Source: Clonostachys chloroleuca (lineage: Eukaryota > Ascomycota > Sordariomycetes > Hypocreales > Bionectriaceae). Taken from it: DNA of 64,000 nt. Every line of letters starts with the position of its first letter. Position 1 is the first letter of the stretch. The stretch lies in the NCBI GenBank assembly GCA_037952775.1, contig JBANAY010000003.1:29760001-29824000 (forward strand). The letters run 5' to 3'. Shown here one piece after another: positions 10,544 to 22,984 of this stretch. The notes below the pieces were generated by a model. That model searched no databases. It saw nothing but the letters and a program-made list of their open reading frames with translations, and was not told where the DNA came from. A program made the translations under genes and the position numbers.

Positions 10544-11525
10544 TCTCCAGAGAATCCTCTTTCAACTCATATACCGTTCGTCTATTAACCTGTCTTGCGA
10601 CGATGCCAGGGTTTGTAGATGTCGCGGATGCAGACAGTTGTTGAACTGAAATCAACTGACGTGCATTTGCAACGTGATCTGTTATCTCGCAGCTCCTCTG
10701 AGACACCCACTAATCAGCCTGTCTCTCGTCCCTAAGGCCGCTAAGATTTGGTCCTTCCAGCGCTGTAGCAGTCCCCTGTAACCTCCGCCAAGTAGGTCAC
10801 GCAAAGTGGAATGCCAAACACATGCATCTAATACATAACAGATCACTTCAATCAAGTATTCAAATCAATATCTAAAGAACAAGTCATATTATACTGAGTA
10901 TTCCCTTGATATTTTTGTGATAGTTGTGATATTGTGATAATTGTTCGATCTTCTGTTGATCAATAACCACGAGGCAACACAAGACTTCACAAGCTTATCT
11001 ACTTGTCTTATCAGTGATCATACAACAATGCACGTGACCAACCATCCCTTCCCCTCACATCAGCTCAACTACAAACTGACGTCACCTTATTGTTCAGATA
11101 ACACACATTTGACGTTACGGTATCATCTATTCGGTAATCATATACAGCTTAACCGACCAACATCCTCTAGACCGAAGTGATAGATTCAAGTAAAAGACAG
11201 AAACAACAGCCTCCTATTGTAGAATAGAGGTAATGGAAGCTTGTTGAATAATTTGATGTTCTTAGCACCGTTGTATAGGGTAGCTGGAAATGGGAGGTGA
11301 GTGGCACAGTTTGACACTCTTATCACCATTAAACCATCATCCTGAAAATTAGATGTCCATGGACGAGGAATTGGGCTCAGATAGAATATTAGAATTTTGC
11401 CTGTCTCATAAATTCCTTTACGTCGTTATTTACCCAAGAAAAAAAAAGGAACAACGTGAAAATCACAATCATGCCTCCCTCCGTATAGTTATCCCAAAAA
11501 AATCAACAAGTTAACAAATGCTCGG
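10544..11525. other. Intergenic, about 1 kb
   Basis: Promoter side of the MFS gene plus 3' flank of the SCAP-like gene. It is AT-rich between 10800 and 11500. The small frame at 10941-11180 is low-complexity in composition and has no support. Confidence 0.5.
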
Positions 11526-14500
11526 TTATCTTGGTATAATCCCTGACCTGCTTCTTCGCTTGGCAAGTTTCCCGTGTGTCGGCGCGTCTGTCGCTCCGTC
11601 TGCACCGTCGTCGTCCCGCAGCTGTTTCCCAAACTGCAGCAAAACAATTCTATCCGCCAGCCCAACACCAATTCCATTTTGTCCCACCCGGCATACGGGC
11701 CCTGGCGAGACCGCCAGCAGGCCCGTTGTCAGTTCGTGCGTGTTGATCTCCCCTTGCGCCGTCATGGTCCAGGCTTCCCATCGGTATTGCTTGGTCCCGC
11801 CCCCTGACCCCTGGCTGCTGCGACATTTAACGTCACGTCGCCATAGCCCTGTCGACTGAGCGTGTCGTTGGGTCTGGGCAATCGACGAGGACATGACCCG
11901 CCGCACGCCTGCCACCCCGTTCGCCCCGCTCGCCTCCCATGAGCCAGGCTCGGCCATGGAGTACGTCGATTCTTGGCCACTTGAGAACCCCATGCAGCGG
12001 CGTTCTCGGACGTCACGCTCTGAACGTAGACAGATCAGGCGGCTTCGGTAGTAGTCTGGCCCAAACGTTTGTGGTATGGCAACTGTTTTCATCGTGAACC
12101 TCCCACCACACGTCTTCTCAGTGTAGGCAATGGTGAATGAAGCAACGGCTATAGAACCGCAGTACACGCATTGCTGGGGAGTGGTGTGGATTGCTCTGAG
12201 TGATTGGTGGCGGAGGGGGTGAGTTTTGAATGTATATATGACATTTCCTAGGCCAGGTTAGCGAGCTGGGATGACAATAGAAAGAATCAAAGAAGATACA
12301 TACCTGATAAAATATCCAACAAGAGCAGCTCACTGCTGCCCTCATTGTAAACAGAGGCTACACCTCTTAGTGTGGGAATCATGGAAAACTGAAGTGGCTG
12401 GATTTGCGTAGCCTTTAGATTATCCAGGGGGGCGACTTGCAAAGGCACAGTCATCCACCTCCGTTCTCGATTCGCCGACATGAAAATGCTCTCGTCTGCA
12501 GTGACGGTGATGAGCTTGGGAGCAGCGTATCGGTTGATAGATACAAGAGAAGTCGATTTTATCGGCTTTTCACATATCTGAACCGTGTTGCACCCCTTCC
12601 CGTTGAGATCAACGTCAATCATACGCCCGCTATCTAGAACGAGTAGAAGGCTAGAGAGCGTCTCTGCTCGTTGGGGCCCAAGCCTTTGGGCGCTGGTGTC
12701 TGCCTTGAGAAAGAAACACTTTATTACTTTCTCGTTTGAGCTTACAGACAATTCTTGCTCAAACTTTTGGTGTCGACGGTTCCACAGCAGCACCTGGCCC
12801 TTTCGAGAACATATTGCTACCCATTCGGCATGGTCGTCAATGGCTACCAAGGATATGGGCCATGATATCTCATGCTCATTAGTAGAAGCTATCTGTTCGC
12901 TGGTCGGTGTTGGCCCTTCCAAATTCCAAAGCCAGATTTGGTGATCAAACCCCACAGACACCATAAATCGGCCAGCGCACGAAGTGAGGAGGTAAATGTC
13001 GAGAGTATGCCGTTGATCAAGCCGGCGGGCCAATGAATTAGATGTCTCCCTTCCAGCAGCTTGCTCATCCTTCTCATCTTCGACTGTCTCTGTCGAGCTG
13101 TAATATGTGGTGTGAAATCCAATCAAGGTCAATAAGAATGGGGCTAATGGGAGCATGGCCGAAATCGGTGTTGATGACGTCGAGTCGTCAGTCACTGCCA
13201 ACGTTGCATTCCGTGCATCGGGCTGAGTGAAGACACGAAGAGGGGCGTATGATTTGACAATGAAGCTCGAGGATTGTGTCGTGACACTTTGTAGAAGCTC
13301 GCGCAAGGTGTCGGGCTCCTGGGCACGCAACCAGCCCAGCAATGAGCCACTCGGTGAGAGGTCGTAGCTGGATGCGTGAGAGTGCCAGTTGAGAGAATTG
13401 ATCGGAATTCGAGAGGAGAAATTTATATTGGCGAGGAAGGTCAGCCACGATCGGATGTCGTAGAAGTGGCAGGCCATGAAGTAGATTAGACCCGTCGTCA
13501 TTAAAATGTGGTTTGTGCTCCAATGCTGCTTCATATTCCATGTTGGCTTCGGGGGTTGGCTCGTCTCTTGTTGCTCGCTCTTCGTGTCATCCAACTCTGG
13601 TACTCGGAGGTTCGTGACGAAAGCGGCGATAAAAAAGGTGTAGAATATGAAGAGGTCGAGGGCGAGAGAAAGCATCGCGAATCGGCAAAAGTTCGATAGT
13701 CCGGCAGCGGGAGAAATCAATAGCAAGACCATGAGTATTGCTGTGGCCTGCAGGGTTCGTACGAGAGGGGCGATGCCCATGTCCAACAAGGCAAGAGAGA
13801 GCAGCTTTGCCTGATCCGCGTAGCTGTAAACCTTCTTGACCTTGCTGATGAGATGATTGCTGCGAAATAGAATGAGCAACACTGTTCTCCGAGATCCTTC
13901 CAATTGATACTTACACATTGAACAGGCATTGTGAAAGCACTAGGAGCGGATAGCACGCGAATGGGACTGTCGAAATTGCGATGCCAATAGAGGAAGAAAT
14001 GTGTCGGCTTATCAAAGTTACAAGTGAGACCTGTTTCGCGCTCAAGTTAGAATCCTCATGATCATCACATGGAATGGTCTCCACTCAAGATCCTGAAGGG
14101 GGAAGAATGCTCATACCTCAAGAGCAATGGAGCCTAAGAGCCAAAGCCCGCTTTGAAGAATTGCTCGCCTTGACATAACAAGGCCGGCATAGAGGAATCC
14201 CAGGATGTAGAGAGAAAGAATGATGAGTTGATCCTGGCTCGTCGTGAATAGGTAGTGGACCTTGGCGAGGGCGGCGGGTTGCGTGTCTCTGAGTATGTTC
14301 CACTGCGGCCTGGTTTCCTTCAGAGAGACTGAACCTTCATCCCAGTGAGCTCCAGCAGTCGACCCATCCCTGGTGAGCATGGTAATGACGATGGTGTCGG
14401 CAGCGGGCTTGTGGCTCTTGGTCAGGCCAAACTTCTTGAAGACCGAGGCGGGGCGGAGAGTGATATTGGCCGACGACTTGCGATGCAACGCCCGGGACAG

Positions 14501-15211
14501 GTTGCCGAGAATGTCGTTGTCCGAAACAATGGCCTGGGCAGAGCAGTCCCAGTTGTCTAGAATAGAGTGGACAAACACGGTGGACGAGTCGGCGTCATGG
14601 TTGACGACCCTGGCAGATGGCGACTGGTCATGGCTGGCGGGGTGTGCGCCGTGATCGGAAACGAGGTAGTTCTGGGCTTCAACGGCATCGACGAGCGTGT
14701 CCTTGTCGAGGGCTTGCATCCAGCGGCCGCAGACCCAAGCTTGACGGAACTCGACATCGGATTGTCCAGAAACAGCACCCCGGGCGGGGTCGATGGATAT
14801 CCAGGCGTGTGACGGCGGGTGAAGTAACGAGGCTTCGGAGTTTACAAAGCCGCAGAGGGAGAATGCGACATAGACCAGGGCATTGAGGATGGCGCCGACG
14901 ACGATGGGAAGCGGGCGTCTTAGGATGAGGCTGTCGTAGATGCTGGCCGATGTTTTAATCCATTGGTGGCCACTGTGCGGAGGAGGCTGGGATGGCTGCG
15001 TCAGGGCTGAGTTAGCGGCTGCTGCCGTGAAGCGACGCGCGCGGGCGGCAGATGCAAGTGGAATGGCATGGGCAGTAGAGAGGGACTGGGCGAATGGAGG
15101 CGCGAGAGACAGATGAAGAATGGATTGATTGAATGGCGATGATTGGGATTGACCGTGATGGGTGATCATCGCATGGCCGCCGCTACTGGACCGCGGGATG
15201 ACGGGGTGCAT
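11526..15211 (-). CDS. SCAP-like sterol-sensing escort protein of the SREBP pathway
   Basis: Four exons: 15211-14117, 14030-13915, 13859-12304 and 12193-11526, with introns of 86, 55 and 110 nt. The sum is 1145 codons (1144 residues), in the usual range for fungal SCAP. An N-terminal helix (LPIVVGAILNALVYVAF) precedes a long lumenal loop. A sterol-sensing-domain-like bundle then spans exons 1-3 (LYILGFLYAGLVMSRR; LLDMGIAPLVRTLQATAILMVL; ALDLFIFYTFFIAAF). The cytosolic C-terminal half has WD40-type blocks (GFDHQIWLWNLEG; GQVLLWNRR; a terminal YRWEAWTMT region). SCAP binds the SREBP precursor and carries it from the ER to the Golgi when sterol is low. An in-frame GTG lies upstream at 15274 and another ATG at 15169, so the exact start is uncertain. 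The last acceptor (12194) was chosen because it restores the frame. Confidence 0.85.
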
Positions 15212-16657
15212 GGGGACGTGCGCTGGTTCGTCACCCAGGAGGAGGGATATACGGGAGCAAGTAGGAGGCAGCACGAGTGTGAGAGAGAGGGAGAGACACA
15301 GAGAAATGAAGAAAGCGAATTACCATGGTGACACCGGCCGTACGACCATACTCTGGTCCCATTTACGTGACGGCGATTCCCTGGCTGCGTGCCTGGACAA
15401 GAGGCGGGGGCTGGCAGAGACTCCCGCATATGTGCACCGGGATTGCTGGAGAGAGGCGGCGTGGATGGATGGGAGTCTGTCTGGTGCCAGCGAACGACCG
15501 GAGGGGAGGGGAGGATGCAGGAGGGAAAGAGAGAGAGACGCTTCCCAGATGGCAGAGCTGCTAGGTGGGCGTGCGTCGCGTGCGTCACGTCGTCGTTGTG
15601 ACGTTCCTCGCTGGATGCTGCAGTGCGAGAGAGTGTGTATGCAGGCAGTGGCGAGCAAAGCAACTCGCAAGCAAGGCTTTTCTTTTCGTTGAAACAAAAA
15701 GCAATTGCTCCATCCAATCTCCAGCGAAGCCGAGGGCTGAGCAATGCATTAATTATCGACACCCCGGCCCGCGGAAAAAGGATGATCCCAGCCTATCAGC
15801 GCCCGACACGCCTTTTTTTAGCCGTGCCGGGGGTGCATCTGGCGGCAGCGATGCGACGCAAATGCACATCCTCATGCCCTGTAACGTCGGTCTTAAGTCA
15901 CGATGTTGGCGACTGGCAGACTGACTGGACGTCTGCCTGTCGTGGACCATCACAAACCCCCCTCGCGCGCCGGCGCTGGTGCTACGACGCTGGCCCAGAC
16001 ACGACACGGACGGATTCTTGCGAAATCTGCTAAACTAGAGTCGAGCTAACGCCTGCCAGACTCACCTCCAAGACCCTGAGCGCTTCATTGGGCGGGGCTT
16101 CAGCCGTTGTTTGCCATGTTTAGTTGTCTCAGCCCGCTGTTAGCCGCCATCCCCCCACTACCGTCCAGCGACCGATGTGCCTGGATTTACAACTGCTCAG
16201 TGGGCACAGGCTCTCAATTCCACTGTGCATCGGCGATTGGCCCTCCCCGCAGACCCACATCTTTTGCCACCCTCTTTTTTCGGTTTTCATTTTTGCTCCT
16301 TGGCCGTCATTCGTCCTTCCGAGTGCTGTTTTCTGTCCCTACCTTGATTTCCCCCTGCCGACTGGCTCTGCCCCTGTTCTCCAAAAAATTTGCTGTGTGT
16401 GTTTTAGCGAGATCAATCGGTGTGGGGTCGATGGGATTTTGGTAGATCCCAATGCGCTTCGGCCGTGTGTCCGTGATTTGATTTTCAGCTCGATCGCGAG
16501 CTAGGCACCCAGTTTGCAGTGAATGTGCGCCGCTTTGCTCGATCGCTCGCATAACGTTTGGGACTTCTCTCTGCGCTCAGATCTCATTCCCGCCGTTTCC
16601 GCCTCGTATGCCAGGTTGACCCCCTTTTCCCACGCTTTTGCAGCAGGCGTGCGTCCA

Positions 16658-17129
16658 CACGTGCACGTACATGAGGTACCGCACCCACCGTTACCTGCCA
16701 CACGTGTTAGTAATCCTTGATTTCAGGTGGTGATCTCCAATGACTCGTTGGTCCAGACAGATTGCCATTGCCAGGACGCCGAGAAAATAGCGCAAATGCT
16801 TTCTCTTGCTGGGTCCTGATAGCAACACCGCTCTTTGTTATAGCATTGCTCCCTGCTGTTTATCCCAGGTGCACTTGATAGCAACACGCCTCCCACATCC
16901 CAAAGGTGCTTGAACTCTCAAATGGAGGGCAGAGAGTGTCTCGGGAGCTATCGTACGCTGATGGATTAGCGTGTCTGTACCTAGAAATTAGCACATGGAT
17001 GCTGTAATTAGTGGTGTTGCGGGCTCTCCCTAGTGTTGGAAAGCACTATAAATGGGGCACACGTGTTGCGGGCAGGCATGAGTCATGAAGCTATGTCTGT
17101 AGTGCAGAGCTAGATTGGGAAATCCACGT
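16658..17129. promoter_or_regulatory. Cluster of four CACGTG E-boxes
   Basis: The perfect palindrome CACGTG occurs at 16658-16663, 16701-16706, 17058-17063 and 17124-17129. A TATAAAT lies just before the third (about 17046). CACGTG is the core recognised by many bHLH factors, and fungal SREBPs are bHLH proteins. A regulatory role here, 1.4-1.9 kb upstream of the SCAP-like start, is inference. Confidence 0.35.
16817..16887. repeat. Direct repeat of a 12-mer, 59 bp apart
   Basis: TGATAGCAACAC occurs at 16817-16828 and again at 16876-16887 in otherwise unrelated sequence. It is a short direct repeat of unknown meaning. Confidence 0.6.
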
Positions 17130-17823
17130 GACGGGGACTCCTCGCTTATCTTATCTTTGCCCATGTCCTTCGGCGTCTGGCAAAACGTAGCGCCGAACGT
17201 TGGTGCATCACGATGAGGGAGAGCTTGCGTTGCTTCCAATCGACCAGCTATCGTAAGTTTCCCACAGGGCTGATGGAGCCGATCGCACTCGTTCATGTGG
17301 TGCAAAACGCCTTCGCCGTTCCTCCCTCGATCTCGATAGAAAACGAACGACCCCGACACCCTGGCCGAGCAGCAACATATCATACTGCATAATGGCACGC
17401 CCGCAAGCCATGGAGAGTTCACCAACCAACACAAAGTCCTGTTGATCTTCAAGCTGCATCAGGACACCATCACCCTCGTCAGTGCGTGGCGTCACCCAAG
17501 GAGTGTTTCATGCGATGTACAATGCCACGAGTCATGCGAAGCAACCCGGAACGCAGCACTCCTGCATATGCGAAAGGCTGGTTTGGTCGCTTCAAAACAG
17601 ACCAAACCCTCCACGCCTCATGCGCCATCACGCCGGAACCTCTCGCTTGCGATATTCTCTCACATAGAGTATCGTGCTCTTATCTCCCCTAGAAGATGCT
17701 TTAGACGGTTTCCCTTCGGAGCTTCGACCGCGTCTGCTATCTCGGTTCCCGTATACTGCCGCCAACGATTGAATACCCCGACCCGTTTGTAGTCGCTGCT
17801 CGAACTTTCTCGGCCCTCAGGCA

Positions 17824-17902
17824 TGATTGCTTCTCGAGTGTGATTGCCTCTCAGATGTGATTGCCTCTTGAACTCGCTCGACGCTTAGATGTGATTGCTT
17901 CT
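17824..17902. repeat. 17-bp-period direct repeat (TGATTGCYTCT core)
   Basis: The 11-mer TGATTGCYTCT starts at 17824, 17841, 17858 and 17892. The spacing is 17, 17 and 34 bases, so one unit of a five-unit array has diverged. It lies in the gene-poor region. Confidence 0.65.
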
Positions 17903-20223
17903 ACAAGGGTCCACGCTGTCTGTTGCGGGCCTGTTGGTCTTGTAAGAACGCACACACCGACATTTCGACCATGTCCGATACATGGTACTCGGGAAGCTCG
18001 TGGAAGGTGGTCGATGGATGCATTATACGTTGAGAAGGTCTCCGCCACAATCGAGGTGACTTGCAGGGCCCCAGAGGATATTGTATGCTTGGGCGATCGA
18101 TGTATCAGCCAACATGCGGGGAACTCGTTCTGAGCAAAGGCTCCGTCGGGCTTGTTCATGTCTTTTTTTCTCAATGAGTGACAACTCTCTGAATTTCAGG
18201 TTGTTGATGAGTTCTCAGCACGTCTGGGGTGCACACAATGAGGCGAAGGCCGCTGCTCTGTCTCCGTGGACTTGTTGTACCTCAATCGCCTCTTAGAGTT
18301 GTTGATATTGTCCGTTGTAACAATAATCGCCGTTGGGAGCTCAACATTATGTTTTGATTCCACGTATCGACGCTGTGGTCTAGGGGCGGTCCAAGTGCAC
18401 GGTACCGTGTCCAGCCGACCTTGTTGAAGATTCAAAAACAAGTCATGCGTAGACGGCATGGGGCTGGCATCAACAACGCTTCTTCTCATGCAAAGCGATT
18501 GCACAGTCAGCCTGTCTCAAATCTGTTGCTGGAAGCTGGGATGGCGGTGCAAGTTGCCAGGAGGTGCCTCTGCCATGGCGCGATTTTGTCAGTCGATAAT
18601 AAAACTGCTCATGCAGTCATTCCAACGCCGTGGACTAGTTCGTCCTCTTGCAGGAGCCTTGATGGCATCTCTTCTTCATCCCTTTCCTGCCTCATTTTAC
18701 TTCATGAAAAGCCATTAGAAACGGCTTGATGATCTGTTTACAGGCCGTGCCGGGAACAATGGTTCAAGATTTCGCTGGGATACTAGGTACCGAGGGTCGG
18801 AGCTTCTCGAAGCAACCCTACCATGAGACAATGATAAGGCGGCGTAGGCGGCAATTCGTCCGGATAGAGCTGGGTGCAGACGTACAATCCACAACCATGC
18901 AGCCGAGGTTCTCGACATTCGTGATCACCAGCCGTAGATGAGGCGATCTAGACCAGCAGCTGGTTTGAAACACCGTCTGTTCAGCTGGGTCTGTAGATGT
19001 GTGGTCGGAGGAACGGGCAAAGCAACGCACCAAAGGGGCAAAACCTGCAAGAGTATCAAGCTGGAATGCCAATCTGGGGTGATCAATGGTCATTTAGCAC
19101 ACGTAGACGTAGCCTCAAGGAAGGAACTCGCCCCCGGACCTCACGACAGATGGGAACACATGGCATCAGGAGATCTGGATTTCATTGCTATTGGTAATCG
19201 GTATTGACAGGAACAGATGCTCTCCAGGGCTTCCGAGCAAGATCACGCCAGTATCATCCATGTGCCCCCAGCTAACAGCTAACGTGGATGGGGAGTCAGA
19301 CAGCCCGAGCGCCGATCCAAATATCAATTGGGACGTTCTGGCCCATCTCCTTCTTCTTTGCTGTCCAGCCGCAGCGGCCAGGGCCAGTAACGAACCTCGT
19401 GCGCAGGCATTCGACCCCATTCCGCCCACCCGCAGCCATCGTCACTCTGTCGATGTCGTCCCATGGAGCGGGGAATGTGTTCTGACATGTCTGCTGGCGC
19501 AATTATTCACATCATGGCCGCCCGTAAGACAGCGCCGGCTCCAGGGTCGACCCTGGTCTGTCACCCGTGGTGTGGCAGATGTCACCTGAAGCATGCTAGT
19601 TCGTCCTAGGCCGTTATGCTGTCGCCCCGGGTGAGGATGAATCCAACAGAGGGCGAACATCGGCGGGGCTTGGCTCCGGCTGCCTAGGGCTTCCTTCACT
19701 GTTACAGCATCTCCACAGGGCGGTCCAGAGTGTGCTGTTGCGTGTGGGTCGGCGAGATCCATCCAATTGCTGCTCATCTGGTTTCTGTACTTGATCCCCA
19801 GGGGGACCATCCAAGTGCCGCCTGGGGACTGTTCCTGCTCAGTTGCAGCCATTCATCCCATCCTTTGACGTCCTGGAGAGGGGATGAGATGACAGCCCGC
19901 CCCTTCTGTCCAACCGTTTGTGCCTTGGTGGGGAGGCCTTGCATACATATCATACGACGTGGTTCGCGTGGACGCAACATCGTCAGATCCACCTTGTCCC
20001 AAAACGAGCACTTGAATCTGCTGCGGTGGGAATGAGGCGGCCGTGGACTTCCACCTGCATGAACCTATGAGGATAAAACCAAATCACCGGCCCCAGAGAA
20101 GAAGGAAGAGAAGAGCAGCAAAGGACATAGAGGGAGAGAGCGAGCGATTGAGAGCCCGCGATACCTGCGGTGACCCAAATACCCGCGCCTCCCAAGGGCA
20201 TTTTCGCCCTGCCTACATTCACA

Positions 20224-22471
20224 ATGGCCGAGGAGAACCAGCCCTTGCCGCAAGTCAATGGCCACACTGTCTTGGACGTCTGCGTCGTCGGGGCGGGTCC
20301 GGCTGGGCTGATGCTTGCGTGAGTAACTTGTTTTTTTCCTTTCTTTTTTCTTCTGTGTCTGGTTTCTCTCTGTGTATGTTCATTTTGCTGCGGTAGCATT
20401 ACACTACATGTGCATCGTGCACACGTGGGGGGGAGGGGGAGAGGTCGGGTTTCCTTTGCATCTCACCGTTTTTTGATATATATTTTTATCTTTTTTTTTT
20501 CTGTACTGAGCGGAACCCTAAGAAATTTTTGTATAGGGATAATCTCGCTCGCTTCGGTATTAGCAAGACGGCCGTGGTGGATGAGCGAGCGACCGAGACC
20601 ACAGCCGGCCGCGCAGACGGCCTGCAGCCCAAGACCATTGAGACACTACGGATGCTACGGCTTGCAGATGACTTGCTCCGCATTGGCACCAAGGTCTACG
20701 ACATCACCATCTGGGGTTACGGCTACGACAATGCCCTCAGCCGGCTGGGACGGGAGCTGCACTACCCCGAGGCCAGCGTCGATGTGCTTGACCCGTACAT
20801 TCTCCTGTGCCACCAGGGGATGATCGAGGGCACTTTTATCAGGGCCATGAGAGATAGAGGCCTTGAGGTTGATAGAAACACGTACTTTGAGACGTACCAG
20901 CCTTCCCCGGATGGGAAGACCTTGGACATCAAGCTGAGACGACAGAGCGAGGAGCAGCTTATTCATTCTAGATACCTGGTTGGATGTAAGTCGCACACGG
21001 CTGCCTTCTTCCCACTCTATGGCCCTTTTACCTCTTCCCACATTCCAGTATCCCCATTTGGCTAATCTCTCGCTCGTACTAGGTGATGGTGCGCATTCTA
21101 ATGTGCGAAAGGCCATGCCTGGCTGTATCCCAGAGGGTAGCTCCTCTGTGTCAGTCTGGGGCGTCTTGGACGGTTGGGTAAAGACGGAATTCCCCGACAT
21201 CTGGTCCAAGACCATTGTGGTGCATCCTGTACACGGAGCCGTGCTCATCGTCCCCCGGGAACGAGGCATGACACGGTTCTACATTGAACTGAAGGCCGAC
21301 ACGGCCCTCTCGGCACCTCTGCCCGCCAACACAAGCCAGGAAGCCATAATGGAGCGGGCACAGCTGATCCTGGCCCCGTATAACCTCGAATGGATGAACA
21401 TCGAGTGGTTTGGACACTACCAAATCGGCCAGCGAGTGGCCAGCAAATTCATGGATGAGACGCACCGCGTCTTTATTGCCGGCGATGCGAGCCACACACA
21501 CTCGCCCAAGGCGGCGCAGGGTATGAACACGAGTTTGCACGACTCGTGGAATCTGGCGTGGAAGCTCAACCTGGAGCTGCGGGGACTGGCGAAACCTGTC
21601 TTGCTCGACACATACCAGGAGGAGCGGAGAAAGATTGCGCAGGACCTGATCAACTTTGACTACGAACACGCCAACCAGATCGCGGCGGGCGACAGCGAAG
21701 CCCTGGCGGAGAACTTCCGCACAAATATTGGCTTCATGTCGGGAATCGGCGTCAAGTATGCCGACAACGTCCTGAACCACGGATCCAACATGGCCGTGTT
21801 CTCGGGCGTCATCCGGCCAGGCTCGATCCTCCCGCCGGCCAGGGCGATCCGATACGTCGACCACAACCCCGTCCACGTGCAGTTGGACATCCCGAAGCTG
21901 GGCCAGTTCAAGATTTACTTCTTGGTGGGCAACGTGGCTGGTCCTGCTGTGCGGTTCTTTTTGGGAGAGCTGAGCGACTACATCGCCTCGGAGACGTCGT
22001 TGCTGGCCCGTGTGTCCAACCTGGCGCGGGAGTCGTACATTGAGAAACCGAGGCTTCAGGCGCCGGAGGATTTATACTACAGTCACGAGCGGTACCTCAC
22101 CGTAAGTGATGTATTCACGGTCGCACTAATCAGTGAGTTTTCTCCCTCGGGAATGATGAGGTGGATCATCATGGCTAACACTTAAGACAGCTGCTACCGC
22201 GAAACAGGACTTTGAAATCGTCGACCTCCCTCAGCTCTTTTCGGCCAGCCCGTGGACCGTGTACCTGGACGACTCGGCATCGATGGACAGCCAGGCGACG
22301 AGCTGCATGGCGAAGTGGCTGGGGGACCTGGCGCCGGGCGAGGTGGCCATTATCAACGTTAGACCAGATGACTATGTCGGGTCGGTATCGCGGTGGAACG
22401 CCATTGAGGGCGAGGCAGAGAAGGCCGCGGAATGGCTCCTGTCGTACTATGATGGATTCCTGCAAGCTTAA
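20224..22471 (+). CDS. Phenol 2-monooxygenase-like FAD-dependent aromatic hydroxylase
   Basis: Exons 20224-20318, 20537-20985, 21083-22101 and 22208-22471 sum to 609 codons (608 residues). The introns are 218, 97 and 106 nt, with GTGAGT, GTAAGT and GTAAGT donors. The class-A flavoprotein hydroxylase motifs are all present: GxGxxG (VVGAGPAGLML) near residue 25, split by intron 1; the DG motif (CDGAHSNVRKA) across the exon 2/3 junction; and the GD motif (VFIAGDASHTHSPKAAQGMN), where FAD ribose binds. The C-terminal thioredoxin-like dimerisation part (FEIVDLPQLFSASPWTVYLDD) is typical of phenol hydroxylases and 3-hydroxybenzoate hydroxylases. It should use NADPH and O2 to ortho-hydroxylate a phenolic ring. 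The substrate cannot be fixed. The MFS carrier 513 bp downstream on the same strand suggests uptake of the same aromatic. Confidence 0.9.
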
Positions 22472-22984
22472 TATGTAATACAGCGGACGTTTTCCCAATC
22501 AGACACCAAGCGAGCAAGCAAAGCCTTTTAATGACAATGCATATACGTTTTTTCCCCCATCCCGTGCTGATTAACTGGACTTTGAGACAAGACCCAGCTG
22601 GTCTATGCCCCATTCACTGATGTAGCACGCTGATCCTCGGCCGGCATGTTCGACATTCACCCTCTCTTATCTTGCATGTGTTTACCGGGCCCTTGGCAAG
22701 GGTTGGAGCCAATGCCGAGGAGCGGAGGGGAGGATGGATGGGGAACAATTTGTCAGCATTTATCACCGGCAGGCAGGTGGAAAATCATCGAATTGTGCGG
22801 CTGGCGATCGCGACGTGGCCCTCGTAGAATTGCGTGCTTTTTGCTTTTCCATCATCTAGAATCATTATCTGCGTCTGAAAATTATTTCTTCTCGCTGTGT
22901 TTGCGTATGGTTTTTGCTTGAGTTTGTGCTTGAGTTTGAGTAACTGGGTTTGCAGACAGCTGAGAAAGATCACCAACTGCCGAC
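22472..22984. other. Intergenic, monooxygenase 3' end and transporter promoter
   Basis: No gene seen. The last 100 bases before the transporter ATG hold repeated TTTGAGTTTGTGCTTGAGTTTG-like sequence. Confidence 0.5.

Larger units (their letters stand above)
15212..20223. other. 5-kb gene-poor region between SCAP-like and monooxygenase genes
   Basis: The 15.2-15.8 kb part has overlapping long frames on both strands, typical of GC-rich shadow frames. None between 15.3 and 20.2 kb has family features or a coherent exon chain. It contains GA-rich tracts (about 15280-15310 and 15525-15540), a pyrimidine-rich tract (about 16250-16350), CACGTG boxes and short repeats listed separately. It must hold the SCAP 5' region (leftward) and the monooxygenase promoter (rightward). 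An unrecognised short or non-coding gene is possible. Confidence 0.5.

Noticed and set aside
11526..12167. Stand-alone 213-codon gene on the minus strand
   Set aside because: It begins with GTG and its sequence is the C-terminal part of the SCAP-like protein; a 110-nt intron joins it in frame.
15166..15762. 198-codon minus-strand frame and the overlapping plus-strand frames at 15.1-15.9 kb
   Set aside because: They overlap the start of the SCAP-like gene on both strands, show low-complexity Arg/Ser composition and have no family features.
19185..19852. Overlapping 134-136-codon frames on both strands near 19.5 kb
   Set aside because: No signal peptide, domain or exon continuity. They probably arise by chance in GC-balanced DNA.
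21151..21876. 241-codon minus-strand frame opposite the monooxygenase
   Set aside because: Shadow frame of the GC-rich exon 3, no independent signals.
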